A stretch of 64,000 nucleotides of DNA. Origin: Sepioteuthis lessoniana. Lineage: Eukaryota; Mollusca; Cephalopoda; Myopsida; Loliginidae. This document shows positions 40,500 to 51,429 of this stretch, one piece after another. A program made the position numbers and the translations under genes. Under the pieces are notes generated by a model. That model saw only the letters and a program-made list of their open reading frames with translations. It made no database searches and was not told where the DNA came from. Positions within the stretch are counted from its first letter, which is position 1; every line of letters begins with the position of its first letter. The stretch lies in the NCBI GenBank assembly GCA_963585895.1, contig OY757913.1:108434144-108498143 (forward strand), written 5' to 3'.

Positions 40500-41400
40500 C
40501 ATAACAGGAAAGAGTTTGTGTAGTGGACAAAAATGTAAATGATCGAATAAAACACTGATCTACAAATTAATAAATTTTATTTCTTTAAATTGAATGAAAA
40601 GTTTGTTAAAAAACAGAGGTTACAAAATCTTTTCTTGTAAGGAAAGATATGATTAGACAGAGCGTAGATATTCTAAGAGAGAAAGTGATGATTCCTGCAT
40701 GAAATGTAGCAGTCGTTTTTAGTCTTAATCTAAAAGAATATATTTTGTGAGTGTAAAAGACCTGTGTGTTAACGTGTCACTATGTAGTGGGAAAACATAA
40801 TCCTTCATTAACATGTATAGAGCAGCCGCGGAAATTTTCATCAGCAAGCAGAGAAATTAGTAATTGCAGTACTAATCGATCTATGTAAACAATAGCATAT
40901 TCGTTCAATTTAAGATAATTAGGCGATGTTAAAATGAAATGCTATCAGGAAGAAAAAAAATGTTAGATTTTCACTCAAAAAGAATAAACAGAAAAGTTTT
41001 GTTTAAGTACAAAATAATTCTGTACTTACTAAAAAAATTGTTTATTTTATTACTATTTATAAGATTAAGGTTGGCACAAAATTAAATTTTAAAAAGTTGA
41101 TTCATCCATTATTCTAATTGGTTAAAAATGTATTTTTAACGTTCTCGGAAGAAAAAGATTTCATAAATTATTGGGAGTTTTGTTCCTTCAAAATTTTCGC
41201 GGCAAGTGAAATATTGTCGTCTGCGAATCTCAAAGAAAATTTTAAAACCAGCTCGTAAACGCCGATTTGTCAATCAATGTAAAAATTCAGACACAAAATT
41301 TACAACTTCTGGAACCTTTTTTTTTTTTTTTTTTCACAAACATTAAAACCATTTTTTTTTATATGGAAGTCAGTTGATTTTCCATAGTTTGCAAGTCTGT
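40500..41400 (+). repeat. Dispersed repeat H, intact copy
   Basis: ~0.9 kb AT-rich repeat whose second copy is split between 49125-49690 and 52310-52615. Shared words include ataaaacac-gat/caa-tacaaattaata, aatatattttgtg-gtgta, caatttaagataatt-ag, aaaatgttagattttcac, ttggttaaaaatgtattttt, and gtcagttgatttt at the end. No coding capacity seen; class unknown. Confidence 0.8.
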
Positions 41401-41634
41401 CCTCTATTGATGCTCCAACAATTTGATATAGAGCAAACTTACTGAAAAAGAGAAAGGTTCGAACATTTACAAAATCTTTTCTTCATCTGATAAAGGAGAT
41501 TCTCGCTACTAAAGAATTCTTAAACAATGAACAATATCATCAGGATATAGCAAGACATCGCTCATCGTACAAAATTAAAATTTCCAAATTTCGAAAGAAA
41601 AAAAATTAACGAATTTTGTAAGTATTTAATTACC

Positions 41635-42220
41635 CAACCCTCAGCTACAAACCGGGTGCGACACAAGGTCAATTTAGGCCTGAGCACTGATGGTTCAAAT
41701 TCAAAGTTCGAATCCTAGTCGCGGCTGTTTGCGTTTTATTTTGGCTAATGCCCTTGGGGAAAAGTAACCAACCTAGAAGAATGAAAACTCTGAATTTAAA
41801 CCAAATGTATTCCACTTAAAAATGGACCTTGTACTTCGTCCTACTCATGGTGGAGAGATTGAGTCAATGCATACAGCCGATTTGAATTCAGTTTCCCTTC
41901 ACCTAGACTTACAAAAAAAACCAGTCCACCACTGTTGTTTACCATTATTGTTTATTGAACTCCTACGTAAAATGGTCAGTTTTTTTTTCTTTTTGCGGAG
42001 TCCAGGTCGTTTTGAGTCTTTATTTTCTTAGACCAGTTGATCACCAAGGCTAAAAAACCCCACTTTCCCCAACTATTTACCATCACTGGAAAGAAAATTG
42101 ATAGATCTATACCTTTCCCAAGGGTCTATGTGAAATGCAAACAGTTTCGTTTTCAAGATTTGATCGCGGGTCACCAAGTCCATGTTTATGACGATAATCG
42201 TTACGCCACGAGCGTAAATA
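41635..42220. mobile_element. Mosaic of degraded SINE C pieces
   Basis: Pieces in both orientations: minus tail (attacccaaccctcagctac, gacacaaggtcaattt; 41635-41680), plus middle (ttcgaatcctagtcgcggct, gctaatgcccttggggaaaa, gaatgaaaactctgaattta, aatggaccttgtacttcgtc; 41700-41850) and a minus copy (ccagttgatcaccaaggcta, actatttaccatcactgg, tacctttcccaagggtctat, gataatcgttacgccacgag; 42030-42215). Old and rearranged. Confidence 0.7.
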
Positions 42221-42933
42221 GTTCTCCGCTTGGTTGGGCACCCTCTTGTACAAAGTTCTTCACGCTTGGTTATGTGCGTAAATAACTACATAGCAATATA
42301 TATTTAAAAATTGGATTTTAATAGAAAAATTTTTTCTTTGGTTTTTTCCTTGTGGGGGGGGAGTTGTTTTTTGTTTTTGTTTTGTGGTTTGGGGAGTTTT
42401 TTGTTTTTGTTTTTTGGTTTGAGTATTTTTTATGTTTTTGTTTGTTTGTTTTGTTGTTGCTTGTTGTTTTGTTTTGTTTTGTTTTGTTTTTTTCGAAATG
42501 TCTACATTGATTCTTTCTTCTTTTTCATTCTTTATTTGTTGTTGTTTTTTATTTATTTTTTATTAATCTCAGTTTCTTGGTTAACTATTTAGATTGAGAA
42601 ACTGAAAATCTGCCTTGGATCCCATATAAGATTGACTTTATTTAGGATTCTTATAATAACTCTATTCTTGCTTGATAGCAAGTATGCTGTCTCGAAAGGA
42701 TTGAGCAACAAGTGAAAGACAATGGCCTAAACACTGATCGATATTTTTTTTTTCACAGTTCGTGTGGAACTCATTTTCGTACTTCCTGATTTTTTTCCTA
42801 AGGCTTGTAAATGACGTTGATTGATTGAAGAATCAATAAAAAGCTGAATAAACTTCAAAGATACGTCCAACACATTCACAACATAAAGATGATGATGTCT
42901 TGTTTGGCATCAGCCTAATACGTAGCCACAAAA
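42221..42933. other. T/G-rich region, no gene
   Basis: A strand-asymmetric stretch at about 42330-42560 of GTTTTTTG and TTTTGTTTTG units with one (G)8 run. The 93-codon frame there (42311-42592) encodes only F, L, S and V and is not a gene. Confidence 0.5.
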
Positions 42934-43725
42934 TTATATCAGTTTATATCAGAAAATAGAGAAAACTAATTATATCAGTATATATCAGTACAGATAGAAA
43001 ACTAATTATTTCAGTATATCACTTCATGTAGAAAACTAATTATATCAGTATATATCAGTACAGATAGAAAACTAATTATATCAGTATATATCAGTACAGA
43101 TAGAAAACTAATTATTTCAGTATATCACTTCATGTAGAAAACTAATTATATCAGTATATATCTGTATATATAGAAAACTAATTATATCAGTATATATCAG
43201 TACAGATAGAAAACTAATCATATCAGTATATCACTTCATGTAGAAAACTAATTATATCAGTATATATCAGTACAGATAGAAAACTAATTATATCAGTATA
43301 TATCAGTACAGATAGAAAACTAATTATTTCAGTATATATCAGTACAGATAGAAAACTAATTATTTCAGTATATCACTTCATGTAGAAAACTAATTATATC
43401 AGTATATATCTGTATATATAGAAAACTAATTATATCGGTATATATAGAAAACTAATATCATTGTATCAGAAACATAGAAAAATAATTATATCAGTATATA
43501 TCAGTATAGATAGAAAACTAATTAAATAATTATATCAGTTAATGTAGAAAACTAATTAAATCAGTATATATAGAAAAACCAGTTATATCAGTGTTTATAA
43601 TCATATATAGAAAACTAATTATATCACTATATAACAGTATGTTTATAAAAACAATTCTATCAGTATATATCAATATTTATAGAAAATTAATTTTATTACA
43701 ATATATAGAAAACCAGCAAGCTAAT
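42934..43725. repeat. 34-36-bp satellite array (~23 units)
   Basis: Head-to-tail units ending tagaaaactaat. Three monomer types alternate: type a (tatatcagtatatatcagta-cagatagaaaactaat), type b (tatttcagtatatcacttca-tgtagaaaactaat), type c (tatatcagtatatatctgta-tatatagaaaactaat). The order in the central part is a,b,a,a,b,c,a,b,a,a,a,b,c, so there is higher-order structure. Units at the right end are degenerate, as expected at an array edge. Confidence 0.93.
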
Positions 43726-43772
43726 AAGTATGTGAATTTATATACATGTCAAGGCAGATTCTTTTTATGATT

Positions 43773-44313
<541 letters not shown>

Positions 44314-44477
44314 GGGCAGTCCACGAGGCGTAATGGCTAACTTGCTGGTCTGCAGCATCGTGGTAAGCGAGATCGAACTCGTGTCACGTACGATTTCGGA
44401 CTAATACCCTTGAGAAAGGCATGAACTCACTTATTCCCCCAACTATGGATTAAAAGCCACCGCTGCTGTTCTTCGAT
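44314..44477 (+). mobile_element. SINE family A variant, 5' part
   Basis: gggcagtccacgaggcgtaa-tggctaac and gcgagatcgaactcgtgtca form the tRNA-like head, the same variant as at 32706. Central block taatacccttgagaaaggca-tgaactcac. Interrupted after gctgttcttcgata. Confidence 0.75.
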
Positions 44478-44884
44478 AGCGTGTCTCAATATACATGGGA
44501 CCCATATGACTGTTAATAACTCTCCTAATAATAAGGTTGTGTTCTTTTTTGTTTCTGATTTGAAAATAGTGTACCATATCAACTATCAATCCTCGATTAC
44601 AAAGAGAGGAAAAAATATTTTGTGTCACAACTTATTTGGAGATAAAATGATTCAAAACTGTCTCAAAATAGATGCAGTAATAATTATGAAACAAGAAACT
44701 CAAAAAATGATTGCGTTTCCTGTAAACTGAAATAATAACAGTTTTAAAATAAAGCATTGATTTTATGTTTCTGGCTCAAAGAATGGATTTTTCATAGAAC
44801 GTGTTCCAAATGACGTTCATTTCGCTTGCCACAGTAATAAATCATTATCATATTAACGGGTTGCATCAATTCTGAGACCCCCTA
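44478..44884. other. Insert of unknown nature in the SINE
   Basis: ~400 bp AT-rich sequence separating two parts of a SINE A variant. Short frames on both strands (61-74 codons) carry no motif. No TSD identified. Confidence 0.4.
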
Positions 44885-44946
44885 CAGGGATGTGTTCGGC
44901 ATTAAATAACCCACGGAAGTGGACATGCCATTTAACAAAGAAACTA
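44885..44946 (+). mobile_element. SINE family A variant, 3' tail
   Basis: gggatgtgttcggcattaaa-taacccacggaagtggacat-gccatttaacaaagaaact: the A/D tail, completing the element of 44314-44477. Confidence 0.75.
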
Positions 44947-45585
44947 AACATGAAGTGGAATATTATTTTCAAATGCTCTTATTCATAATTTAAATCAAAG
45001 TTATGAACCAATTTCGAGCGTTTTTTTTTGGGGGGGGGTCTTTTTTCACTAGATTTTAAAGTTTTATACCGATCTATCTCCCAAAATAAAAGAAAGCCGT
45101 GTATTTCACACCGAAATAACTCAAAGAAACTTTATATCAGAATTTTCTCACTTGTTACTAATGAGAAAAGAACTTATCGATAAAATGTAAATTCACTCAA
45201 TTTTGGTCAAATTAGATAAAAAGTTAAATCTACGACATCAACTTTTATCATATCACGTGTTTAGAGTCTGTCCCCTGGAAATATTTTTGAATAAGTCTTT
45301 GAAAAAGTAGTTTATTATTTTGTTTTAGCAGCGTGTGTATATTTACCGGCAAAAATATATTGTGAGTTCTTCTATATTCAACACTTGTATAGGAAACATT
45401 TTTTAAGAAGTTCAAACACAGGAAGTCCAGACATTGTTATCCATTTTCGCCTTTGTCTTCCTTTTTAATCTCAAATTTGGTTTTGCTCAGTAACTTGCTG
45501 TGTTTGTTTTATTCTAAAGACACAGCTAAGGACAAGTTTTTCTTAAGAAAACATTGGTAAACTGACATTTACGAATCTATCAACG
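44947..45585. other. No gene recognised
   Basis: AT-rich single-copy-looking sequence with a T9G10 run near 45019-45038. Confidence 0.4.
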
Positions 45586-45662
45586 CATAGATAGATAGAT
45601 AGATAGATTTCAAAATAAGCATTACAACTACAGATAGATGCAAACATACACGCACACATATA

Positions 45663-45697
<35 letters not shown>
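45586..45697. repeat. (GATA)n with flank shared at 46.8 kb, and (TA)n
   Basis: gatagatagatagatttcaa-aataagcattacaacta continues as at 46776-46830 (gatttcaaaataagctttac-aatta). (TA)n follows at 45662-45697. Confidence 0.82.
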
Positions 45698-45703
<6 letters not shown>

Positions 45704-45705
45704 GT

Positions 45706-45874
45706 AAAATTAACTTAAATCGCGAGTCGGAAATCTTCTACTAAAGTTTCACCTTATATTTGGTGAATATAAGACGGCGTTTTCTCCTTTAGCATTGGTC
45801 GGAGTTAGGCTTCCTGATGATCCGATAAGGTGAAACTTTAGTAGGAGATTTTCAACTCGCGATTTAAGTCAATT
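45706..45874. mobile_element. Palindromic element, ~48-bp arms
   Basis: Left arm ttaacttaaatcgcgagtcg, gaaatcttctactaaagttt-caccttat (about 45709-45757) and right arm ataaggtgaaactttagtag, gagattttcaactcgcgatt-taagtcaa (about 45826-45873) are inverted repeats with few mismatches. The ~68-bp loop ends ggcttcctgatgatccg, so the loop/right-arm join reads CTGATGA-tcc...ggt-GAAAC. Confidence 0.88.
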
Positions 45875-46152
45875 TTTTAATTGGCTCCACTCGTGTTGAG
45901 CACTCTTGTAATTGTAGCATTGCAGGATTCGCGGAAGGTTTTTAGTTTTCTTTTGACCAACTGACTGCGTATACCTTGATTTTTTTCAAGGGGTCTGACG
46001 AGGTTGGTCTTTTCTTTTTTTTTTACCTATAATTTTTTCTTTTTCCCCCGGGCAGTGATTCGAGATACTTTTATCTCTTGTTTCTGGCGGGGTTTTTTTC
46101 GTTTTTTTTTTCTGGTACCGTGAATGCTGGTAGATATTAGATTAGTAAATAT

Positions 46153-46154
46153 AT

Positions 46155-46218
<64 letters not shown>

Positions 46219-46237
46219 AGAGAGAGAAAGAAAGAGA
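46153..46237. repeat. (CA)n(TA)n(GA)n microsatellite
   Basis: Compound tract ending in GAGAGAAAGAAAGAGAG, followed directly by a 5'-truncated D element. Confidence 0.9.
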
Positions 46238-46244
46238 GTACATA

Positions 46245-46615
46245 TTTTTACATTTAAACCGTACTTACATTTAAGCTGTGTGCTTATGCTTAACTGAATT
46301 ATTTCAAATAGAACTGTTATTCGACATTAAAACTGTATTTACACTTAACTGAATTGTTAAATAAAACTGCTTGAACAGTTTGAAATAGAAATGTTCTTGA
46401 CAATTAAATTGTGTACTTATGCTAAACTGAATTGTTTTGAATAGAACAGATTATTTACCTGAAAATGGATTTGGCGTTATATAACCTACAAAAGTTGATA
46501 TGCCATAAAACCCACCCAACCAAACCAAACCTGAATTGTTTTAAATAGAACAGATTATTCATATAAAAATGGATTTGGCGTTAAATAACCTACAAAGGTT
46601 GATAAAACCCAACCA
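46245..46615 (+). mobile_element. Family D element, headless, with duplicated tail
   Basis: Body subrepeats (taaaccgtacttacatttaa, gctgtgtgcttatgcttaac, gaattgttaaataaaactgc) and a first tail (gaaaatggatttggcgttat, ccataaaacccacccaacca). Then a ~90-bp repeat of the last body monomer plus tail (ctgaattgttttaaatagaa, aaaaatggatttggcgttaa, aaacccaaccaaccaactca). A tail-doubling intermediate of the kind expected before longer tail arrays. Confidence 0.85.
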
Positions 46616-46664
46616 ACCAACTCACTTGGTAGCTAGCTACATGCATACTTACGTACATATGACT

Positions 46665-46665
46665 G

Positions 46666-46717
<52 letters not shown>

Positions 46718-46790
46718 TATAGAAGCTAACTGAGATAGATAGATAGATAGATAGATTGGAAGGAAGAGATAGATAGATAGATAGATTTCA
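46665..46790. repeat. (GATA)n array with interruptions
   Basis: Three GATA runs separated by ttatagaagctaactga and ttggaaggaagaga. The first interruption also occurs in the array at 23254-23330. Confidence 0.9.
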
Positions 46791-46854
46791 AAATAAGCTT
46801 TACAATTAGTGATAGGTTTATACATATACTCATACATACATATATGAATATACT

Positions 46855-46988
46855 TTTTTTACAATCTACATGTAAAACTACATTCTGAAAAATCTTACAA
46901 GTGGCATAACCGTATTATAGATAGAAAGTACTGAATATAAGACGTAATCGGATATACATTGCAAAACATCCAAAAAATAATCCATACA
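46855..46988. repeat. Repeat K, copy left of mariner copy 3
   Basis: ~134 bp (acaatctacatgtaaaacta, caagtggcataaccgtatta, gacgtaatcggatatacatt, ccaaaaaataatccatac) repeated in the same orientation at 48075-48209, on the other side of the mariner. Confidence 0.9.
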
Positions 46989-46993
46989 TAAAG

Positions 46994-46994
<1 letters not shown>

Positions 46995-47084
<90 letters not shown>

Positions 47085-47094
47085 AGATCGGTAC
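46995..47094. repeat. (TA)n(GA)n(GT)n microsatellite
   Basis: TA run, GA run and about 24 GT units. Three overlapping minus frames of 70-134 codons are artefacts of TH repeats plus mariner TIR. Confidence 0.92.
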
Positions 47095-47115
47095 ATACAT
47101 ACATACATACATACA

Positions 47116-48030
47116 TACGTGGTGCATTCAATAAGTTTCCTGACTTTTTTTGTACAGGCGGTTAAAATTGTCGTAGACTCTTGAATATTCACTATGTTAT
47201 TACTATACATCTTATGAGATGACTGGCCAATTTTTATGATTTCAGGTTCAAATGAACAGCTCCAGCAGCAATTGGAATACACCCTACTAAAGCCTGATTG
47301 TCACAGCTGGTCAATTTCAAAAATACAATCTGGACGTGAGGACACTTTAGAAGAACGGTATGCAATGAAATTCTGTTTTAAACTTGGAAAAAATGCCACA
47401 GAAACGTATGGAATGCTTCAGACTGCTTTTGGAGCATCTTGCATGAATCAAGCATGAGTTTTTGAGTGGCATAAGAGATTCAAGGAAGGCAGGGAGTCTG
47501 TGAGGGATGATAAGAGGTGTGGGAGGAGTAAGGAAGTCAATACACCAGAGTTGATTGGCCAAAGGGATAGGGTTAGGGTTACTATGTTAAGGTTTTAATG
47601 GAGTTCAGGAAGAAATTCCGTCGGAGGAGGCAAGCACTCTTCAAATCGGGTCAGTGGCATTTCCACCAGGACAATGCACCAGTCCACAACTCCATCCTTG
47701 TCACAGACTATTTGAGCAAGATGGGCATCAAGACAGTTCCTCAGCCTCCCTATAGTCGAGACCTTGCTCCCTGTGACTTTTGGTTATTCTCTAAGCTCAG
47801 AGGCTGTCGTTATGAGACAATTGAGGAGATGTAAGAGGCTGTGACAAAGGTCATTGACACGCTTACACTAGAGGACTTCCATGAGGCCTTGCAGAAGTTG
47901 TTGTAACGGTACAACAAGTGCATTGCTTCCGGAGGAGATTACTTCGAAGGGGACTAGAGTTTCATGTGTGTACTATCAATAAAAGTGCCCACACGAAAAA
48001 AATCTGGAAACTTATTTAATGATCCTTGTA
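47116..48030 (+). pseudogene. Mariner transposon copy 3, internally deleted
   Basis: TIRs (tacgtggtgcattcaataag...; right end ctggaaacttatttaatgat-ccttgta), inserted into a (CATA)n run. Plus-strand transposase pieces: LEERYAMKFCFKLGKNATET, YGMLQTAFGASCMNQA (47362-47456), FEWHKRFKEGRESVRDD, NTPELIGQ, then (GGGATA)(GGGTTA)2 at 47564-47581 and an out-of-frame EFRKKFRRRRQALFKSGQWH, HQDNAPVHNSIL, MGIKTVPQPPYSRDLAPCDF, ETIEEM, ending near CIASGGDYFEGD. Same internal deletion as the other two copies; catalytic residues 2 and 3 kept, residue 1 lost. Confidence 0.94.
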
Positions 48031-48045
48031 CATACCTATATACAT

Positions 48046-48209
48046 AGGAGGATTATTAAATATGTTTCCAGACGTTTTTTACAATCTACATGTAAAACTA
48101 GATTCGGAAAAAAATTACAAGTGGCATAACCGTATTATAGATAGAAAGCACTGAATATAAGACGTAATCGGATATACATTGCAGAACATCCCCAAAATAA
48201 TCCATACAA
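48046..48209. repeat. Repeat K, second copy, with mariner-like end
   Basis: Starts taggaggattattaaatatg-tttccagacgtttttt, closely matching the mariner TIR tacgaggatcattaaataag-tttccagac, and continues into repeat K (acaatctacatgtaaaacta...aataatccatac). The other copy lacks the TIR-like start. Repeat K may be an end of another mariner derivative. Confidence 0.8.
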
Positions 48210-48905
48210 CGATGGACATATGTTGCAATTTGAGGAAAGGTTTTAAACCCTTTAATTTTCTAATATTATTTTTGTTTTGTTTTTGGCTTTTTTCTTTATT
48301 TTTGTGCTAAAGGTTTCGTCTTTTTCTTTTTATCGTGAGAGTTTGTTTTTTGTTTTGCTTTTTTTTGGTGGGGGGTCCTTTTTTTTTTTTTTTTTTTTTT
48401 TTAATGATCATTTTAATATTGTAATATCATTTTTCGCAAGGCACTTTTCTTCTTTTATCTGGCGTTCATTCCACGTGGAGGAGAAATAGTAACAACTAGG
48501 TAGCACCTGCCTCCTCGCCTAAAGAGGTAAAGGCTGAGTTTATTTACTGGTGCCTGAGGCGTTCCCCAAAGGGAATGCCGAAGGAATCAAAGCAACTTTT
48601 AAAACCATCCTACGGGAGACATGCTTCCTGCGTAACACCCCACATTAAAAAAACGACTGTGAGTTATTCTAGCTTATTGGGAAGCTACAAATATAGAACT
48701 TTTCTTCTGTTTTTTAACAATACGAATATAGATGTTTTACGCCGAAACTAGAACTGATCCGATAAACTCTACAGAAAAATTCACTTTCTCAATTTGTAAG
48801 ATTGTTAAAAGGGGTGGCCGTGCGCCTCCAGAGAACAAGACATGAACCTCTGGCCATTTTTTTTTCAAGGAAAAGCAATATACAGGGCTTGTTCGATTGA
48901 TAAGA
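48210..48905. other. No gene recognised; T-rich
   Basis: Long T tract near 48379-48402 and a (G)6 run. 48500-48650 is less AT-rich (aggtaaaggctgagtttatt, ggtgcctgaggcgttcccca) but no family is recognised. Confidence 0.4.
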
Positions 48906-48911
48906 TACTTA

Positions 48912-48986
48912 ATTTGGTTTGGTTTGGTTCGGTTTGGTTTGATTTTATGACATCTCAACTCTCATGGGTTATTTAATGTCAAATCT

Positions 48987-48990
<4 letters not shown>
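48912..48990 (-). repeat. Family D-type tail fragment
   Basis: (GGTTT)n then gattttatgacatctcaact, catgggttatttaatgtcaa: the shared tail with its AACC-type terminus. Confidence 0.75.
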
Positions 48991-49026
<36 letters not shown>

Positions 49027-49029
49027 TGT

Positions 49030-49118
<89 letters not shown>

Positions 49119-49122
49119 CATA
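48990..49122. repeat. (TA)n(GT)n microsatellite
   Basis: TA run followed by ~90 bp of GT with TTTG interruptions. Confidence 0.92.
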
Positions 49123-49124
49123 TA

Positions 49125-49690
49125 TCGGAAAACTTTATAAATGATTGAATAAAACACCAATTTACAAATTAATACTTTTTCATTTTCTTTAACTTGAGTG
49201 ATAAATTTGTTGAAAAGCAGAAGTCACAAAGTTTTGTAATAAAAAGATTATATTTGTTAGAGCGGAAATATTCACCAAAATTTACATTACAAAAAAGGAA
49301 AGTTCATGCATCCAATATAGGAGTTTTCAATGTCTAACTATAGTTGATATATTTTGTGTGTGTAAAAAATCTTTTGGGGATATGTCAATAAGTAGGAGAG
49401 AAAGTCTATGCGCTAGTGTATAAGTGGATGTAGCCGAAAATCTCTTAAGCAGGAGACGATTATAAATAAGAATAAGTACGTAAACAAAACACTTTTGCTC
49501 AATTTAAGATAATTTAGCAATGTTGAAATCAAATGCAGCCTTGAAGGAAAAGAATGTTAGATTTTTACTAAAAAGAAATAAAGTCGGGAGTTTTGAGCAG
49601 ATTTACAGAATGAATCTTTAAACCTAGTGAATATTTACCTATTTCATTGCTTATTTATAATATTTGTTGAATATTGGGTGGAGCGGAAAT
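49125..49690 (+). repeat. Dispersed repeat H, second copy, 5' part
   Basis: Collinear with 40500-41060 (ataaaacaccaatttacaaa, gatatattttgtgtgtgt, gctcaatttaagataattta-gcaatgtt, gaatgttagatttttact). The match stops at ~49690; the rest of H lies at 52310. Confidence 0.78.
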
Positions 49691-49723
49691 GACAACAACA
49701 CTTATATATACAAATAAATACCG

Positions 49724-49846
49724 GCCCATTGACCAAGTGGGTAGAGTGTTCAATCCCAGATCGAGTCATACCAAAAACTCAAAATTTGGTACTTGATGCC
49801 GCCTTACTTAACTCTTAGCATTATAAGTTACGTATCAAGAGTAAAG
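49724..49846 (+). mobile_element. SINE family B, 5' part (split)
   Basis: cggcccattgaccaagtggg-tagagtgttcaatcccagat: the head has lost the segment between A and B boxes. The element then runs to gttacgtatcaagagtaaag, where an LTR-like element interrupts it. Confidence 0.85.
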
Positions 49847-50537
49847 TGTTATATTTTGGGCTTCGACTCAGCCAAAAATGCCATTCCAAGGTGATGCACT
49901 GGAACGAAGTGACACATTCTAATGGCAGTTATGAGAGGAAATCGCGTGGGCGGAAATTGGCAGATGAAATAGGACGAGGTAAAAAAATTCCCATGGTACA
50001 CTCATAGACTGATGCACCGGAAGAGAGTGACCTGTGAACTGCATGACAGTTATTTCCGCTGGATGACGATCCAACATGCCATTCCAAAGATCGAGTAGGC
50101 GACTGCGTGGACGGTGAACTATTATATAACTCAGTCAAGACAGAAGTCAGAGTTGCAGTTAGAGATCGGACGGAGTTATAGACGAGATGTGGTAAGGAAA
50201 GCCACACCAGGCCGAAGGGGCTCGGGGCCCCCAATTGAATTGGGGTCCAGAGAAGATGCTGATAAGATACAGTAAAGAAAGCCATCACCCAGTAGAGTGG
50301 GCCTCTGGGCCTTCGGTTGAGCATCAGGAGAACGAGAAAGACACAAAGTTTCCGGTCGTAAGAGTGGAGGTCAAAATATTGAAGCTTCTGTTCGGTCTCC
50401 AGCTCCCTCTCACACACAAACCTCGAGTAACCTTTTCGAACCCTTACAAATAAAGTGAGAGGTATATTTTGTTAAATAAGTCTTCGCTCGTCTATTTCTT
50501 ATTGTGTCGTTATGATGCTGTAGATGACAAAATAACA
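49847..50537 (+). mobile_element. Candidate solo LTR (691 bp) inside SINE B
   Basis: Begins TGTTATATTTT and ends ...AAATAACA, giving TGTTAT/ATAACA terminal inverted repeats. It has a TATA-like tattatataact at about 50121-50133 and an AATAAA signal at about 50450 (ttacaaataaagtgagagg), in LTR-like order for the plus strand. Composition is far less AT-rich than the surroundings. It sits exactly within a SINE B. No clear 5-bp TSD was found. No internal retroviral-type region, so if an LTR it is solo. The 162-codon minus frame (49929-50417) is judged non-coding. Confidence 0.65.
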
Positions 50538-50632
50538 AAATCCAAGGAAAGGAGTAGCACTCTTCCCATTATTTGAAAAGGGAGGCTTCGGATCTCCCTC
50601 GACTAAGGTCGCCAACTTAACTTTACTTTTAT
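50538..50632 (+). mobile_element. SINE family B, 3' part
   Basis: aaatccaaggaaaggagtag, gaggcttcggatctccctcg, actaaggtcgccaact: the remainder of the SINE interrupted at 49847. Confidence 0.83.
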
Positions 50633-51413
50633 TTACGAACTGTCGATTTTTGTTTGCGAGAAAAAGTCGGTCAGAAACAGCTGGGTTTACACCACGTGGA
50701 GATAGATATATTCAGAGACTTGCTTCTTTCACAGGAGACTGATCCAGAGTAGTCTTACGACCCAGGACCGCCGACCCCCGGGCTAGTGCCGAAAACGGTG
50801 TGACTGCTGACGACTGACTGCTCTCTCTGTTGACTGACCACCGACTAATGAGGTTGAAAACTTCCATTGTTATATATTTAAAAAATTACTTGTTTTCTAG
50901 GGTATGAATGTGGTAGAGACTTTATCTCAATTTTTCTCCAAGTGAAAGTTGTGCATAATTTTATGATTTACATTTTAGATGCATTATTTGATTGATAATT
51001 TTGAGCGAAAAAATTAAGTAAGGGAGTTAATAACTTAGTAAATAATACCTGTGGACTGATCGTAGTTATCTCCCTTGAATTCAAAAAATGAATACGCCAA
51101 CTTTTTGTACAATACATTTTGAATCAACAAATATCAATGAAAAGGTTGTTTCTTTTACATTGAAAAAATTGCGCTATGAAAATAAATAGAACCACTTTGT
51201 CTGTCAACAAAGTAATGTTGTTCGTATGTTAAAACGTTTTTCTACTTTTTAAAACATTGGCGAAACAAACAAGCAAATATTTGAACTACACAGAAAATGC
51301 TATAATCTATTCACAGACAACATAAGGTAAAACTTTTTCTAATAAACAAATATACAGTCTATCTACCTTTCTATCTTTGTCTCTCACTCACTCGTGTGAG
51401 TGCTTATTTCTAA
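50633..51413. other. No gene recognised
   Basis: 50640-50860 is GC-richer (acgacccaggaccgccgacc) with repeated gactga words near 50795-50845. The remainder is AT-rich. No motif. Confidence 0.35.
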
Positions 51414-51429
51414 AACTGTTTGTAGAGGT

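Noticed and set aside
42934..43725. CRISPR-like array (34-36-bp periodicity)
   Set aside because: No spacers; the whole unit repeats and varies as a satellite.
47116..48030. An intact, active mariner transposase
   Set aside because: The segment with the first catalytic Asp is missing, the two halves are out of frame, and there are stop codons.
49929..50417. 162-codon minus-strand open frame, the longest in the window
   Set aside because: It lies wholly within an LTR-like, GC-richer insertion, is antisense to the TATA and AATAAA order, and shows no recognisable motif. A long frame is expected by chance in GC-richer DNA.
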